Part shown: positions 1 to 11,457 of the stretch, one piece after another
How the letters are laid out: each line of letters begins with the position of its first letter
Numbering within the stretch: position 1 is the first letter of the stretch
Translations under genes and position numbers: made by a program
Origin: Candidatus Blastococcus massiliensis AP3
GTDB taxonomy: Bacteria > Actinomycetota > Actinomycetes > Mycobacteriales > Geodermatophilaceae
NCBI RefSeq assembly: GCF_000582785.1
Contig: NZ_HG931173.1
Coordinates: forward strand, 1,641,131 to 1,705,130
Length of the DNA stretch: 64,000 nt
Direction: 5' to 3'
Notes under the pieces: generated by a model
Told to the model about the DNA's origin: nothing
The model's database searches: none
Seen by the model: only the letters and a program-made list of their open reading frames with translations

Positions 1-1515
1 GCCGCTGGCGGCCTCGGCCACGTTGCGGTTCATCTCGTTCGTGGTCGCGGTCTGCTCCTCGACCGCCGCGGCGATGGTCGCCTGGAAGTCGTTGATCTCG
101 CCGATGACCGTGGAGATCTGGCTGATCGCGTCGACCGCGCCGGCGGTGTCGGCCTGGATGGCCTCCACCCGCTGGGAGATGTCCTCGGTCGCCCGGGCCG
201 TCTCCTGCGCCAGCTCCTTGACCTCGCTGGCGACGACGGCGAAGCCCTTGCCGGCCTCCCCGGCCCGCGCCGCCTCGATGGTGGCGTTGAGGGCGAGCAG
301 GTTGGTCTGCTCGGCGATGCCGTTGATCAGCTTGATGACCGTGGCGATCTCCTGCGAGGAGTCACCGAGCTTGCCGACCGTGCGCGTGGTGTTCTCCGCG
401 ACGGACACGGCCTGACCGGCGATGCGAGCGGCCTCGGTGGCGTTGTGCGCGATCTCGCGGATCGCGGACTCCATCTGCGAGGAGCCGGTGGCCACCGTGT
501 CGACGCTGGAGGCGACGGCACCGGCGGAGGTGACGACGTCGTCGGCCTGGCCGGCGGCGGTCTCCGCGTTCGCCCGCATGCCCTCGGCGGCGGAGTTGAG
601 CTGCTGGGACGCCGCGGCCAGCCGCGTGGAGGAGTCACTGACGAGCAGCAGGACGTGGCCGATCGCGTCGAGGGTCTCGTCCAGGGAGTTGGCCATGTCC
701 TCGAGCTCGGCGCCGCCGGTCTTGCCGGCACGCACCGTCATGTCGCCGGCGGCGACCTGGCCCAGGACCTCGCGGATGCGCTGCACCGGCCGGGTGACGC
801 CGCGCGAGACGAGCGTGGCCAGCACGACGCTGATCAGCAGGCCGGCGGCCATGATCGCGAGGGTCAGGTTGCGTGCCGTCGCGTAGGCGTCGGCAGCCTT
901 GGCGGCGGTCGCCGAGGACTCCGCCGAAGCGGCCGCGGTGGCGGCGTCGATCGACTCCTTGATGATCACCTCGTTCTCGCCCATGATCCCGAGGAGCTCG
1001 ACGGCGCGCGCCGGGTTGCTCGCGATGAAGCCGGGCGTCTGGAGCTCGGCCAGCGCGGGCAGGTAGGTGTCCACTGCCGTCGCGAACTCCCTGAACGCCA
1101 CGCGCGCCTCCGGGGACAGCGGCATGGCGCCGACGGCGTCCGTCCGGTCCGCGAGGATCTGCATGTACTCGGCGGCCTTCTCCTTCGCCGTCGCGATGGT
1201 CGCCGGGGGCAGGAGCGTGACGTTCGACCGGGCGACGTTGGCGGACAGCTGCCACCAGTCGGCCTCGAGTCGGCGGAGACCGTCCAGCGGGACCGCGCCC
1301 TCGTTGTAGACCTGCTCGGCGTTCTCGCTGAGCGAGGACATCCGGTTGATGCCGAAGGCGCCCACGCCGACGGTGGTCAGGGCGACGACGAGGATGGCGC
1401 CCAGCATCCGGCTCCGGAGGCCGAAGCGGGACCGGGTGGGCTTCGCCTCGTCCTGCGCCGCGTCGTCACCGAGGACGTCGTCGACCGGTGCCGCGGGGTC
1501 GTGCACCTGCTCCAT
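1..1515 (-). CDS. Methyl-accepting chemotaxis protein, 3' end beyond window
   Basis: Membrane chemoreceptor; 505 codons are visible from the ATG at 1515 and the reading frame is still open at base 1, so the C-terminus is missing. Seen in order: an acidic cytoplasmic leader, TM1 at about residues 37-55, an extracytoplasmic helical region (about 56-213, compatible with a four-helix-bundle sensor), TM2 at about 214-237, a HAMP linker beginning [10 protein letters not shown], then a long coiled coil whose hairpin tip reads [16 protein letters not shown]. In this family the tip contacts CheA and CheW. No che genes lie in the window, so its array and ligand are unknown. A second, soluble receptor lies at 51989-53539. 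Confidence 0.93.
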   Translation of the reverse strand, partial: MEQVHDPAAPVDDVLGDDAAQDEAKPTRSRFGLRSRMLGAILVVALTTVGVGAFGINRMSSLSENAEQVYNEGAVPLDGLRRLEADWWQLSANVARSNVTLLPPATIATAKEKAAEYMQILADRTDAVGAMPLSPEARVAFREFATAVDTYLPALAELQTPGFIASNPARAVELLGIMGENEVIIKESIDAATAAASAESSATAAKAADAYATARNLTLAIMAAGLLISVVLATLVSRGVTRPVQRIREVLGQVAAGDMTVRAGKTGGAELEDMANSLDETLDAIGHVLLLVSDSSTRLAAASQQLNSAAEGMRANAETAAGQADDVVTSAGAVASSVDTVATGSSQMESAIREIAHNATEAARIAGQAVSVAENTTRTVGKLGDSSQEIATVIKLINGIAEQTNLLALNATIEAARAGEAGKGFAVVASEVKELAQETARATEDISQRVEAIQADTAGAVDAISQISTVIGEINDFQATIAAAVEEQTATTNEMNRNVAEAASG

Positions 1516-1618
1516 GCCTGCCTGCTCTCCTGTACCTACTGCACTGAGGGGACTCGCAGAGCTTTCGGCAGAGCGGAACCGATGTTGAGCCGATCCCCGG
1601 GAGGAGCGCCGACGGCGG

Positions 1619-2422
1619 CTAGAGGGTGTCGAGGAAGGCCGCGACGCCGTCCTCGTCGTTGCCGACGGTGACGTCCGTGGCGACGGCGAGGAGGCCGGGG
1701 TGGGCGTGCGCCATGGCGACCGCCCGGCCGCCGGCCGCGCGCACCCACTCGAAGGCGGCGATGTCGTTGGGCATGTCCCCGAACACGACGACGTCCTCCG
1801 GCCCGATGCCGTGGTCCGCGGCGACCCGCGCCAGCCCGGAGGCCTTCGTGACGCCGGCCGCCGAGATCTCCGCCAGCGCGTCGGGACCCGAGTGCGTGAC
1901 CGTGGCGCGGTCCCCGACGATCTCCTCGACCAGGCGCACGAACTCGTCGCGCGGCAGGTGCTCGTGGCGGGCCAGCAGCTTCGCCACCGGGTTGGTGATC
2001 ATCTCCTCGAGGGTCGCCACCTCCACCCCGGGCGCGTTCACGTCCCAGCGGGGCCGGTAGATCGGTTCGTGACGGAACTCCAGCCCGTACTCGACCGCGA
2101 ACCACGTGTCCGGCTGGTGCCTGCGGAGCTCGTTCGTGACCGAACGGAGGACGTCGGGGTGCACCGGCTCCTCGTGCAGGATCTCGAACCGTTCGAGGTC
2201 CAGGAGGACGGCGCCGTTGCAGCAGACCGCGGTGCCGAAGCGCAGCACCTCGCGGACCCGGTGCATCCAGCGCGGGGGCCGGCCGGTGGCCAGGACCACC
2301 GGGACGCCGTCGGCGCGCCACCGCTCGAGCTCGGCGACGGTGGCCGCGCTGACAGTGTCGTCACTGCGCAGCAGGGTGCCGTCCATGTCGCTGGCGATCA
2401 GCCGCGGTCGCCAGTCAGACAT
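1619..2422 (-). CDS. Cof-type HAD-IIB hydrolase (second of tandem pair)
   Basis: Predicted cytoplasmic sugar-phosphate/nucleotide-type phosphatase of the HAD superfamily, 267 aa. HAD motif I is DMDGTLL with the nucleophile pair D12/D14, motif II is VVLATGRPP, and motif IV is FGDMPND near the C-terminus. The large insert between motifs II and IV is the type IIB cap. The ATG at 2422 lies 11 nt after the stop of an upstream paralogue, so the two are probably cotranscribed with serS. The two share the FGDMPND block and the [24 protein letters not shown] segment, which suggests tandem duplication. Substrate cannot be told from sequence. Confidence 0.88.
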   Translation of the reverse strand: MSDWRPRLIASDMDGTLLRSDDTVSAATVAELERWRADGVPVVLATGRPPRWMHRVREVLRFGTAVCCNGAVLLDLERFEILHEEPVHPDVLRSVTNELRRHQPDTWFAVEYGLEFRHEPIYRPRWDVNAPGVEVATLEEMITNPVAKLLARHEHLPRDEFVRLVEEIVGDRATVTHSGPDALAEISAAGVTKASGLARVAADHGIGPEDVVVFGDMPNDIAAFEWVRAAGGRAVAMAHAHPGLLAVATDVTVGNDEDGVAAFLDTL

Positions 2423-2433
2423 CGCGCATCCGG

Positions 2434-3339
2434 TCAGCCATCGGCGAGGACCGCCTCCAGGTAGCGCGCGACGCCGTCGGCCCGGTGCCCGCTGGTGAGG
2501 TCGGAGGTGAGCGCGCGGACGTCGGGGTGCGCGTTGGCCACGGCCACGGCGCGGCCGCCGGCCTCCTGGACGGCGGCGAGCATCGGCAGGTCGTTGGGCA
2601 TGTCGCCGAAGGCGAGGACGTCGCCGAACCCGACGCCGTACCGGTCGAGGGCCAGCTGCAGGCCGCTGGCCTTGGTGATGCCCGGCGGCAGCACCTCGAT
2701 GAAGCCGAGGCCGGCGTGGGTGACCTCGGCGTCGGCCGGGTCGACGACCGCCCGGGCGTGCGCGAGGAGCTCGTCCTGGTCGAGGGTCGCCGAGCGCAGG
2801 AAGACCTTGAGGACGGCGCCGTCGGGCAGCACCTCGCCCCGCGCGAGGAGGTGGGAGAGCTCGGGGTAGGGCCAGTCGAAGCCGTGCTCGACGCGCAGGC
2901 GGGTGCGCACCTCGCCCTGCTCCGCCGCGTCCTCGACGGCGATGGTGACGTCGCCGGCCACCTGCTCGATCGCCTCGATCACCCGGACGGCCTGCTCCCG
3001 GGGCATCGCCACCGCGCGCAGCACCTCGTCGCGCTCGAGGTCGACGACGAAGCCGCCCTGGCTCAGCACGCCCAGCCCGCGCCCGTCGAGGGCGGCGCGC
3101 ACGGTCTCCAGCAGCCGGGGACCGCGGCCGGTGACCCCGACGACCGGGATCCCCGCTGCCCAGCACGCATCCAGCGCCGCGCGCGTGCGGGGGCTGACCT
3201 CGCCCCGCTCGTCCAGGAGCGTGCCGTCGAGGTCGCTGGCCACGAGCTTGGGACGCCACGACCCGAGCGCACCGAGCTCCACGACCTGGTCCGCGCCCTC
3301 GAGGATCCCGTGGGGGCGGATCGCCCGCGGTGCGGTCAT
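2434..3339 (-). CDS. Cof-type HAD-IIB hydrolase (first of tandem pair)
   Basis: HAD phosphatase, 301 aa. Motif [10 protein letters not shown] gives catalytic D36 and D38, motif II is VVGVTGRGP, and motif IV is [11 protein letters not shown]. The start ATG overlaps the serS stop codon (ATGA, 3336-3339), which argues for translational coupling and gives a 25-30 residue N-terminal extension before the HAD core. A later start would remove that extension. It is followed 11 nt later by a paralogue. HAD genes next to serS are common in actinobacteria; a role in metabolite repair or dephosphorylation is inference only. Confidence 0.88.
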   Translation of the reverse strand: MTAPRAIRPHGILEGADQVVELGALGSWRPKLVASDLDGTLLDERGEVSPRTRAALDACWAAGIPVVGVTGRGPRLLETVRAALDGRGLGVLSQGGFVVDLERDEVLRAVAMPREQAVRVIEAIEQVAGDVTIAVEDAAEQGEVRTRLRVEHGFDWPYPELSHLLARGEVLPDGAVLKVFLRSATLDQDELLAHARAVVDPADAEVTHAGLGFIEVLPPGITKASGLQLALDRYGVGFGDVLAFGDMPNDLPMLAAVQEAGGRAVAVANAHPDVRALTSDLTSGHRADGVARYLEAVLADG

Positions 3340-4634
3340 GCGGTCGGCGGGATCGGGGCGGCCAGCGTCATCCCCGGGGTGAGCGCCTCGACGCCGCCCA
3401 GCCACGGGCGCAGCGCGACCGGGACGTGCACCGAGCCGTCGGCGCGCTGGTGCACCTCGAGCAGGCAGGCGATGGTGCGCGCGATGGCGCAGAGCGTGCC
3501 GTTGAGCGTGGCGGCGGTCTGGTTCTTCCCGTCCGCGTCGCGGTAGCGGATGTTCAGCCTCCGGGCCTGGAAGGTGGTGCAGTCCGACGTGCTGGTCAGC
3601 TCGCGGTAGGTGCCCTGGGTGGGGAACCACGCCTCGATGTCGTACTTGCGGGCGGCGCTGGTGCCGAGGTCACCGGCGGCGATGTCGACCACGCGGTAGG
3701 GCAGCTCCAGCGCCTGGAGGAACTCCTCCTCCCACTGCAGCAGCCGCAGGTGCTCAGCGGCAGCCTCCTCGGGTGCACAGAAGCTGAACATCTCGACCTT
3801 GTCGAACCAGTGCACGCGGATGATGCCGCGGGTGTCCTTGCCGTAGGAGCCGGCCTCGCGGCGGAAGCAGGACGACCATCCGGCGTAGCGCTTCGGCCCG
3901 TTCGCGAGGTCGAGCACCTCGTTGCCGTGCATCCCGGCCAGCGCGACCTCGGAGGTGCCGACGAGGTACAGGTCGTCGCGCTCGATCCGGTACACCTCCT
4001 CGTCGTGCTCGCCGAGGAAGCCGGTGCCCTCCATGGCGCTGGGCTTGACCAGCGCGGGGGCGATGACCGGGGTGAACCCGGCGGCGACGGCGCGGCTGAT
4101 GGCCAACTGGGCCAGCGCGAACTCCAGCAGCGCCCCGGGCCCGGTGAGGAAGTAGAACCGGCTGCCCGACACCTTGGCGCCGCGCTCCATGTCGATGGCG
4201 CCGAGGGCCTCGCCGATCTCGATGTGGTCGCGCACCGGGAAGTCGTAGGTGGGCACCTCGCCGACGGTGCGCAGCGGAACGGCGTCGTCCTCACCGCCGG
4301 GCGGGACGCCGTCGTGGACGACGTTGGCGAGCGCGAGGTGGGCCTCGCGCAGCGCGGCGTCGGCGGCCCGCTGGGCCTCCTCGGCCTGCTTGACCTCGGC
4401 GGCCAGGGCCTTGGCCTTCTCGAGGACGGCGGGGCGCTCCTCGGGAGTCGCCTTCTTCACCGACTGCGAGGCGGCCTTCTGCTCGCCGCGCAGGTCGTCG
4501 GCGCGCTTGACCACCTCGCGGCGGGTGGCATCGGCCTCCAGCAGCGCGTCCACCAGGGACTCGTCGGCGCCCCGGGCCCGCTGGCTGGCACGGACGGCGT
4601 CGGGGTTCTCGCGCACGAGTCGCAGGTCGATCAC
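3336..4634 (-). CDS. serS: Seryl-tRNA synthetase
   Basis: Class II aminoacyl-tRNA synthetase charging tRNA-Ser (and tRNA-Sec where present), 432 aa, full length for the family. Residues 1-105 form the long antiparallel coiled-coil tRNA-binding arm. The TSE serine-binding motif is at 227-229 (GTSEVAL). Motif 2 carries [15 protein letters not shown] (from about 256). Motif 3 is [16 protein letters not shown] (from about 378) with the ATP-binding arginine. The start is GTG at 4634; a purine-rich GGAGG lies about 17 nt upstream, too far for a standard SD, so initiation may be leaderless or weak. It heads an operon with two HAD phosphatases. Confidence 0.97.
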   Translation of the reverse strand: MIDLRLVRENPDAVRASQRARGADESLVDALLEADATRREVVKRADDLRGEQKAASQSVKKATPEERPAVLEKAKALAAEVKQAEEAQRAADAALREAHLALANVVHDGVPPGGEDDAVPLRTVGEVPTYDFPVRDHIEIGEALGAIDMERGAKVSGSRFYFLTGPGALLEFALAQLAISRAVAAGFTPVIAPALVKPSAMEGTGFLGEHDEEVYRIERDDLYLVGTSEVALAGMHGNEVLDLANGPKRYAGWSSCFRREAGSYGKDTRGIIRVHWFDKVEMFSFCAPEEAAAEHLRLLQWEEEFLQALELPYRVVDIAAGDLGTSAARKYDIEAWFPTQGTYRELTSTSDCTTFQARRLNIRYRDADGKNQTAATLNGTLCAIARTIACLLEVHQRADGSVHVPVALRPWLGGVEALTPGMTLAAPIPPTA

Positions 4635-4661
4635 GGGGCAACTTTCTCATCCTCCGGATGA

Positions 4662-6556
<1,895 letters not shown>

Positions 6557-6566
6557 CCGGGGGGCC

Positions 6567-6572
6567 TACGCT
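6567..6572 (+). promoter_or_regulatory. Candidate -10 box, leaderless gene at 6579
   Basis: TACGCT ends 6 nt before the GTG at 6579 with no SD between them. This fits a leaderless transcript. Confidence 0.45.
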
Positions 6573-6578
6573 CGGCAG

Positions 6579-7034
6579 GTGCCCCGGACGACGACGCGAC
6601 GCGGAGCCCTCGTCCTGCTCGCCACGGCACTGCTCACCACCGGCTGCGCGGGCGGCGGGACGCGGAGCACCGAGGCCGCCCCGTCGTCCGCCGCCGCGGT
6701 CCTGCTGGAGCCGGCCGCGTTCGCCGACGTGGTCGCCGACGACGAGGCGTTCGTCATCAACGTGCACGTGCCCGACGAGGGGTCGATCGAGGGCACGGAC
6801 GCCGCCATCCCCTTCGACCGGATCGAGCAGCAGCAGGCGGATCTGCCGGAGGACCGCCGCACGCCACTGGCCGTGTACTGCCGCTCCGGCAGCATGAGCG
6901 CCGAAGCCGTGGCCGCGCTGACCGAGCTCGGCTACGCCGACATCGTGGACCTCGAGGGCGGCATGCTGGCCTGGACGGCGGAGGGGCGGCCCCTGCTGCC
7001 GCCGGGCGCCGGACCCGGGAGCGACCCCGGGTAG
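6579..7034 (+). CDS. Rhodanese-domain lipoprotein
   Basis: Predicted exported lipoprotein, 151 aa. A twin-basic/hydrophobic signal (RR then LVLLATALL) leads to a lipobox LTTGC with lipidated Cys23. The mature part is a single rhodanese domain whose active-site loop is CRSGSMSA with Cys101, and the C-terminal motif is GGMLAWTAEG. It would therefore be a surface sulfurtransferase or a redox/thiol protein anchored outside the membrane. The aspartate-rich first half (VINVHVPDEGSI) matches the usual INV.xPxE.xxGHIxGA strand with His replaced, so substrate docking may differ. A leaderless promoter precedes it. The partner protein is unknown. Confidence 0.85.
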   Translation: MPRTTTRRGALVLLATALLTTGCAGGGTRSTEAAPSSAAAVLLEPAAFADVVADDEAFVINVHVPDEGSIEGTDAAIPFDRIEQQQADLPEDRRTPLAVYCRSGSMSAEAVAALTELGYADIVDLEGGMLAWTAEGRPLLPPGAGPGSDPG

Positions 7035-7037
7035 CGT
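7032..7037 (+). promoter_or_regulatory. Candidate -10 box, leaderless GroES-like gene
   Basis: TAGCGT overlaps the stop codon of the preceding gene and ends 8 nt before the GTG at 7046. Confidence 0.35.
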
Positions 7038-7045
7038 CCGACGAC

Positions 7046-7381
7046 GTGCCCGAGAACATCGCCGCCACCGGCAAGCTGCCGATCAAGATGCTGCACGACC
7101 GCATCCTGGTCGCGCTCCGCAAGGAGGACGGCGACCGGCGCTCCAGCGGCGGCATCCTGATCCCCGCGACCGCGCAGGTGGCCAAGCGGCTGGTGTGGGG
7201 CGAGGCCAAGGGCGTGGGCCCGAACGTGCGCCAGATCAAGATCGGCGACCAGGTGCTGTTCTCCCCCGAGGACCAGCACGAGGTCGAGGTGCACGGCGAG
7301 GACCTGATCATCCTGCGCGAGCGGGACGTGCACGCCGTCGCCGCCGAGCGGATCGAGGAATCGACCGGCCTGTACCTCTGA
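7046..7381 (+). CDS. GroES-like co-chaperonin, orphan
   Basis: Cpn10 fold protein, 111 aa. It opens with LPIKMLHDRILVAL, equivalent to the GroES IKPLxDRVxV strand. It has the mobile-loop motif SSGGILIPATAQ (residues 33-44) that in GroES docks to GroEL, and ends with HGEDLIILRERDVHAV. The segment GVGPNVRQIKIGDQVLF is shorter than in canonical GroES, so the roof hairpin is reduced, and there are N- and C-terminal extensions. No groEL is adjacent. It is likely an auxiliary co-chaperonin-like protein; whether it binds GroEL is unknown. Transcription looks independent and leaderless. Confidence 0.8.
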   Translation: MPENIAATGKLPIKMLHDRILVALRKEDGDRRSSGGILIPATAQVAKRLVWGEAKGVGPNVRQIKIGDQVLFSPEDQHEVEVHGEDLIILRERDVHAVAAERIEESTGLYL

Positions 7382-7389
7382 GGAAGCAC

Positions 7390-7866
7390 TCACGGTGGGG
7401 GCGGGTCCGTGCGGGCGTGCCGGGTGACGACGTCGGTCATGTCCAGCAGGAACCGGTGGACGACGGCGAGCTGCTCGGGGGTGTAGTCCGCCATGGCGGC
7501 GGCGAGGTCCCGCGCCAGCCCGCCGAAGTGCTCGGCCCCGGCGGCCATCGTGGAGTCCGACATCTCCAGCACCACCCGCCGGCGGTCCTCGTCGTCCCTC
7601 GTCCGGCGCAGATGTCCGACCTTCTCCAGCCGGTCGACCAGCGCCGTCACCGACGCCGAGCGCAGGTCGACCGCCTCACCCAGCCGGCCGGCGGTCAGCG
7701 CCTCCCCGCGGCGGGCGGCGTCCATGATCGCGACCAGCGCACGCACGTCGGTGCGGTTCAGGCCGTGCATCTGGGCGAATCGCTGGCCGACTGCATCCAG
7801 TTCCACGGTCAGCCGGCGAAGGAGCAACGCCAGCTCCTGGCGCTCGCGGGCGGCGTCCTCGGACAT
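7390..7866 (-). CDS. MarR-family transcriptional regulator
   Basis: Winged-helix repressor of 158 aa. It has the MarR layout: an N-terminal dimerisation helix, a core helix-turn-helix (LTAGRLGEAVDLRSASVTALVDRLE), and a wing DEDRRRVVLEMSD. The ATG at 7866 is chosen because a GGAGGT SD lies 4 nt upstream; an upstream in-frame ATG would lie inside the operator region. It is divergent from an MMPL transporter, and a perfect 15-bp palindrome sits between them, so it probably represses both genes. Ligand is unknown; efflux substrates or lipophilic compounds are typical. Confidence 0.88.
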   Translation of the reverse strand: MSEDAARERQELALLLRRLTVELDAVGQRFAQMHGLNRTDVRALVAIMDAARRGEALTAGRLGEAVDLRSASVTALVDRLEKVGHLRRTRDDEDRRRVVLEMSDSTMAAGAEHFGGLARDLAAAMADYTPEQLAVVHRFLLDMTDVVTRHARTDPPPP

Positions 7867-7905
7867 GTCACCTCCGTTCGCGCGCCGCAGGGATCCCACC
7901 TAATC

Positions 7906-7920
7906 TCTCGATGATCGAGA
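7906..7920. promoter_or_regulatory. Palindromic operator in MarR/MMPL intergenic region
   Basis: TCTCGAT-G-ATCGAGA is a perfect odd palindrome midway between the divergent starts (7866 and 7943). Size and symmetry fit a MarR dimer site. Binding by the adjacent MarR is inferred. Confidence 0.55.
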
Positions 7921-7942
7921 TTATCGACCGCCGAAGGACATC

Positions 7943-10081
7943 ATGGCCCGCCGTACCCGCATCCTCCGCTGGCTGATCCCGGCGCTCATCGCCATCGCGT
8001 GGCTGGCGCTCGCCGGCCCGCTGGGCTCGTTCAGCGGCAAGCTCGGCGAGGTCTCGGAGAACGACTCCGCCGCCTTCCTGCCCGACAGCGCGGAGTCCAC
8101 GCGGGTCACCGAGCTGAGCCGGGAGTTCCAGAGCGAGCGCACGCTCCCGGTGATCCTGCTGTGGGAGAGCGACGACGGGCCCCTCGACCCGGCCGCCCTC
8201 GGCGAGGCGCAGGAGCGGATCGACGAGGCGGTCGGCATCGCCGAGGACGCCGGCGCGCTGAAGGGCGAGGCGTCGCCGGCGATCCCCTCGGAGGACGGCG
8301 AGGCGGTCCAGGCGGTCCTGCCGTTCGACCCCGACCTGGGCGACACGCTCGGCGAGATCGTCGGCGAACTGCGCGGACTGGACGGCATCGACGGCACCAC
8401 CGCCTTCGTCACCGGCCCCGGCGCGATCTTCTCGGACTTCGCCGAGGGCTTCTCGGGCATCGACGGTCTGCTGCTGGTGGCGGCGTTCGGCGTCGTCCTG
8501 CTGATCCTGCTCGTCGTCTACCGCAGCCCGCTGCTGCCGTTGCTCGTCATCGGCACCGCCGGCATGGCGCTGGTCGTCTCGCTCGCGGTCGCGTACTTCC
8601 TGGCCAAGCAGGGCTGGATCGACGTCAACGGCCAGAGCCAGGGCATCGCCTCCATCCTGGTCGTCGGAGCGGCCACCGACTACGGCCTGCTGCTGGTCGC
8701 CCGCTACCGCGAGGAGCTCCGGCGGGAGCAGTCGAAGTACACCGCGATGCGGGTGGCCCTGAAGCAGTCGTGGGAGCCGATCCTGGCCTCGGGCGGCACG
8801 GTGATCCTCGGCGTCCTCTGCCTGCTCTTCTCCGACCTGGGCTCCAACCGCGGCCTCGGCCCGATCTCCGCGGTCTGCATCGCGTTCGCCATGCTCGCCG
8901 CGCTCACCTTCCTGCCCGCCGTCCTGGTGCTGTTCGGCCGGGCCGCGTTCTGGCCCTTCCGCCCGAAGCACGGCCAGGAGACCGCACAGGGCAGGGGCTG
9001 GGAGCGGATCGCCACCTCCGTCGGCCGTCGGCCCCGCCGCTACCTGCTCGTCAGCGGCGGCGCGCTCGTCGCCCTCGCGCTGTTCGTGCCGGCCTTCGAC
9101 TCCGACGGCATCCCGCTGTCCGAGGGGGTGCGCGGCGGCTCCGAGTCCGGCGAGGGCCAGGAGGCCATCGCCCGGCACTTCGAGGCCGGCGCCGCCAGCC
9201 CGGCGATCATCATCACCCCCGCCGACGGCTGGCAGGACGTCGCCGATGCCGCCGCCGGGACCGACGGCGTCGCCGAGGTGGAACCGTTCACCGGCGAGCA
9301 GGCCGGCCCGCCCGGGGCCGGGAACGGTGAACCGCTCGAGGTCGACGGCCTGGTGCGGCTGGAGGCGACCCTGGACGACGCCCCCGACAGCGAGGCCGCG
9401 CAGGGCACCGTCGAGGCGCTGCGGACGACGGTGAGCGGCGTCGACCCCGACGCGCTGGTCGGCGGCACGTCCGCACAGGACCTCGACACCCAGGACACCG
9501 CGGCTCGCGACCTGCTGGTCATCGTGCCGCTGGTGCTGCTGGTGATCACCGTCGTGCTGGCGCTGCTGCTGCGCGCGATCGTGGCCCCGATCCTGCTGGT
9601 CGCCACCACCGCGCTGAGCACCGCGGCGACCGTCGGCGTCGCCGCGCTGGTGTTCGACCACCTGTTCCAGTTCCCCGGCAGCGACCCGCAGGTGCTCCTG
9701 ATCGGGTTCGTGTTCCTGGTGGCGCTGGGGATCGACTACAACATCTTCCTGATGACCCGTGCCCGGGAGGAGTCGATCCGGCTCGGGGCGAGGGAGGGCG
9801 TGCTGCGGTCGCTGGCGGTGACCGGCGGGGTGATCACGAGCGCCGGCCTGGTGCTGGCGGCCACCTTCGGCGCGCTGACCGTGCTACCGCTGGTCATCCT
9901 CATCCAGCTGGGCTTCCTGGTCGGCTTCGGCGTCCTGCTCGACACCTTCGTCGTCCGCACCCTGCTCGTGCCGGCCGCCGTCCACCTCATCGGCGACAAG
10001 GTCTGGTGGCCCAGCGTGCTGGCGGACGGGCCGACGGCGCCGGCGGAGGAACGGGAGCTCAGCGGGGCTTCGGCGAGGTGA
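7943..10081 (+). CDS. MMPL/RND-family transporter
   Basis: Integral membrane transporter of 712 aa with the MMPL arrangement: an N-terminal TM, a first extracytoplasmic domain (about 35-165), five TMs, a cytoplasmic gap, then TM7, a second extracytoplasmic domain (about 375-520) and five TMs. Conserved stretches include GAATDYGLLLVARYREEL and LGIDYNIFLMTRAREE, the paired Asp-Tyr sites used for proton relay. MMPL proteins export lipids, siderophores or drugs using the proton gradient. Located divergent from a MarR repressor, so drug or lipid efflux under MarR control is the likely role. GAAGGA precedes the ATG. Its stop abuts the next gene's stop on the other strand. Confidence 0.92.
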   Translation: MARRTRILRWLIPALIAIAWLALAGPLGSFSGKLGEVSENDSAAFLPDSAESTRVTELSREFQSERTLPVILLWESDDGPLDPAALGEAQERIDEAVGIAEDAGALKGEASPAIPSEDGEAVQAVLPFDPDLGDTLGEIVGELRGLDGIDGTTAFVTGPGAIFSDFAEGFSGIDGLLLVAAFGVVLLILLVVYRSPLLPLLVIGTAGMALVVSLAVAYFLAKQGWIDVNGQSQGIASILVVGAATDYGLLLVARYREELRREQSKYTAMRVALKQSWEPILASGGTVILGVLCLLFSDLGSNRGLGPISAVCIAFAMLAALTFLPAVLVLFGRAAFWPFRPKHGQETAQGRGWERIATSVGRRPRRYLLVSGGALVALALFVPAFDSDGIPLSEGVRGGSESGEGQEAIARHFEAGAASPAIIITPADGWQDVADAAAGTDGVAEVEPFTGEQAGPPGAGNGEPLEVDGLVRLEATLDDAPDSEAAQGTVEALRTTVSGVDPDALVGGTSAQDLDTQDTAARDLLVIVPLVLLVITVVLALLLRAIVAPILLVATTALSTAATVGVAALVFDHLFQFPGSDPQVLLIGFVFLVALGIDYNIFLMTRAREESIRLGAREGVLRSLAVTGGVITSAGLVLAATFGALTVLPLVILIQLGFLVGFGVLLDTFVVRTLLVPAAVHLIGDKVWWPSVLADGPTAPAEERELSGASAR

Positions 10082-10507
10082 TCAGCACTCCACGCCGTCC
10101 TCGGTGACGCCCACGTGGATGCAGTCGAGCACCGAGACGAAGTCCAGCCGCTGGTCAGCGGTGAGGGCGCCGGGCTCGAACCGAACCACGATCCAGCCCG
10201 ACTTGTAGGCCTCGCCGGCGAACCGGCGGGCGGCGGCGACGGCGTCGGCGTGGTCGGCGAAGCGGTACATGGTGAGGGTCTCGGACGTGACGGCCTGGTC
10301 GCAGGGCAGGTCGTCGGTGCACAGCTCGTCGGTGGCCCAGCGGGCGCCAGGCATCATCTCCCGGTCCCAGGCGTGGCGGGTCTCCGCCCAGCCGGCCAGG
10401 TCGATCCGCTGCCGGCCGTCGTAGGTGGCCACCTGCCCGGCGGCCCACACGATCCCCGCGCCGACCAGGGCGCCGACCAGCAGCGAGAAGGGGCGCGCGC
10501 GGGTCAT
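10082..10507 (-). CDS. Hypothetical membrane-anchored protein
   Basis: 141-aa protein with a single N-terminal hydrophobic segment (FSLLVGALVGAGIVWAAG, about residues 7-25) acting as anchor or uncleaved signal, followed by an extracytoplasmic domain of about 110 residues. Four cysteines (two in LCTDDLPC, one in LDCIHV, and the terminal residue) could form disulfides outside the cell. I recognise no family. ATG 10507 is used; an in-frame ATG lies 12 nt upstream. It converges on the MMPL gene with the two stop codons directly adjacent (10079-10084). Confidence 0.65.
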   Translation of the reverse strand: MTRARPFSLLVGALVGAGIVWAAGQVATYDGRQRIDLAGWAETRHAWDREMMPGARWATDELCTDDLPCDQAVTSETLTMYRFADHADAVAAARRFAGEAYKSGWIVVRFEPGALTADQRLDFVSVLDCIHVGVTEDGVEC

Positions 10508-10574
10508 GCGGCGAAGCATCCGGTCCGGCACCCGGCAGGACAAGCACCGCCCCGCAAGGGGGAAGGATGCGGTC

Positions 10575-11453
10575 ATGACCTCTCTGCGGATCGCCGTGCT
10601 CGGACCCGGCGGCGTCGGCGGGCTGCTCGCCGTCCTCCTCGCCCGGCAGGGGCACGCGGTCACCTGCCTCGCCCGACCGGAGACGGCGGAGCATCTCACC
10701 GAGCACGGCCTGCGGCTCACCAGCGACCGGTTCGGCGAGGTCACGGCCGAGGTCCGGGGCGCCGAGCGCCTGACCGAACCGGTCGACGTCCTGCTCGTCA
10801 CCACCAAGGCCACCTCGCTGGCCGAGGCGCTGGAGCGCGTGCCGGCCGACGTGCTGGGCGACGCGGTCGTGGTCCCGCTGCTCAACGGCGTGGAGCACCT
10901 GGCGCTGCTCCGGGAGCGCTACCCCGCGGCGCGCGTGGTCGCCGGCACGATCCGGGTGTTCGCCTCGCGCCCCGCGCCCGGCATGATCCGGCACGACGGG
11001 CAGCTGGTCGCCGTCCAGCTGGCGCCCGGGGCCGAGCAGCTGGCCGACGCCCTCACCGCGGCCGGGATCGACGCGGGCGTCCGCCCCGACGAGGCCGGCC
11101 TGCTGTGGGACAAGCTCTGCTTCCTCGCGCCGATGGCGTTGCTGACCACCCGGGGCGGGACGCCGCTCGGCACGGTGCGCGACGAGCACGGCGACGAGCT
11201 CACCGCCGTCATCGCCGAGGTGGCCGCGGTCGCGGAGGCCGAGGGCGCAGCGCCGGACCCGGCCGCCACCCGCGACTTCGCCTGGTCGCTGCCCGACGGG
11301 ATGCGCTCGTCGATGGAGCGGGACGCCGACGAGGGCAACCCGACCGAGCTCGAGGCGATCGGCGGCGCGGTGCTGCGCGCCGCGGACCGGCACGGCATCG
11401 AGGTGCCCGTCACCCGGCGGATCGTCGACGAGCTCCGCGCGCGCTCAGGCTGA
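10575..11453 (+). CDS. Ketopantoate reductase family protein (PanE/ApbA)
   Basis: NADPH-dependent 2-dehydropantoate 2-reductase family, 292 aa. The N-terminal Rossmann fold has the nucleotide motif GPGGVGG, and residues such as VLLVTTKATSL carry the family's invariant lysine. The C-terminal helical domain includes WDKLCFLAP and the RSSMERDADEGNPTELEAIGG block, typical of PanE (substrate-binding Ser-x-x-x-D and Glu). In pathway terms it would reduce ketopantoate to pantoate for CoA synthesis, but many actinobacteria have several paralogues of unproven substrate and no pan genes lie nearby, so no symbol is given. Purine-rich GGGGGAAGGA precedes the ATG. Confidence 0.85.
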   Translation: MTSLRIAVLGPGGVGGLLAVLLARQGHAVTCLARPETAEHLTEHGLRLTSDRFGEVTAEVRGAERLTEPVDVLLVTTKATSLAEALERVPADVLGDAVVVPLLNGVEHLALLRERYPAARVVAGTIRVFASRPAPGMIRHDGQLVAVQLAPGAEQLADALTAAGIDAGVRPDEAGLLWDKLCFLAPMALLTTRGGTPLGTVRDEHGDELTAVIAEVAAVAEAEGAAPDPAATRDFAWSLPDGMRSSMERDADEGNPTELEAIGGAVLRAADRHGIEVPVTRRIVDELRARSG

Positions 11454-11457
11454 CTCC

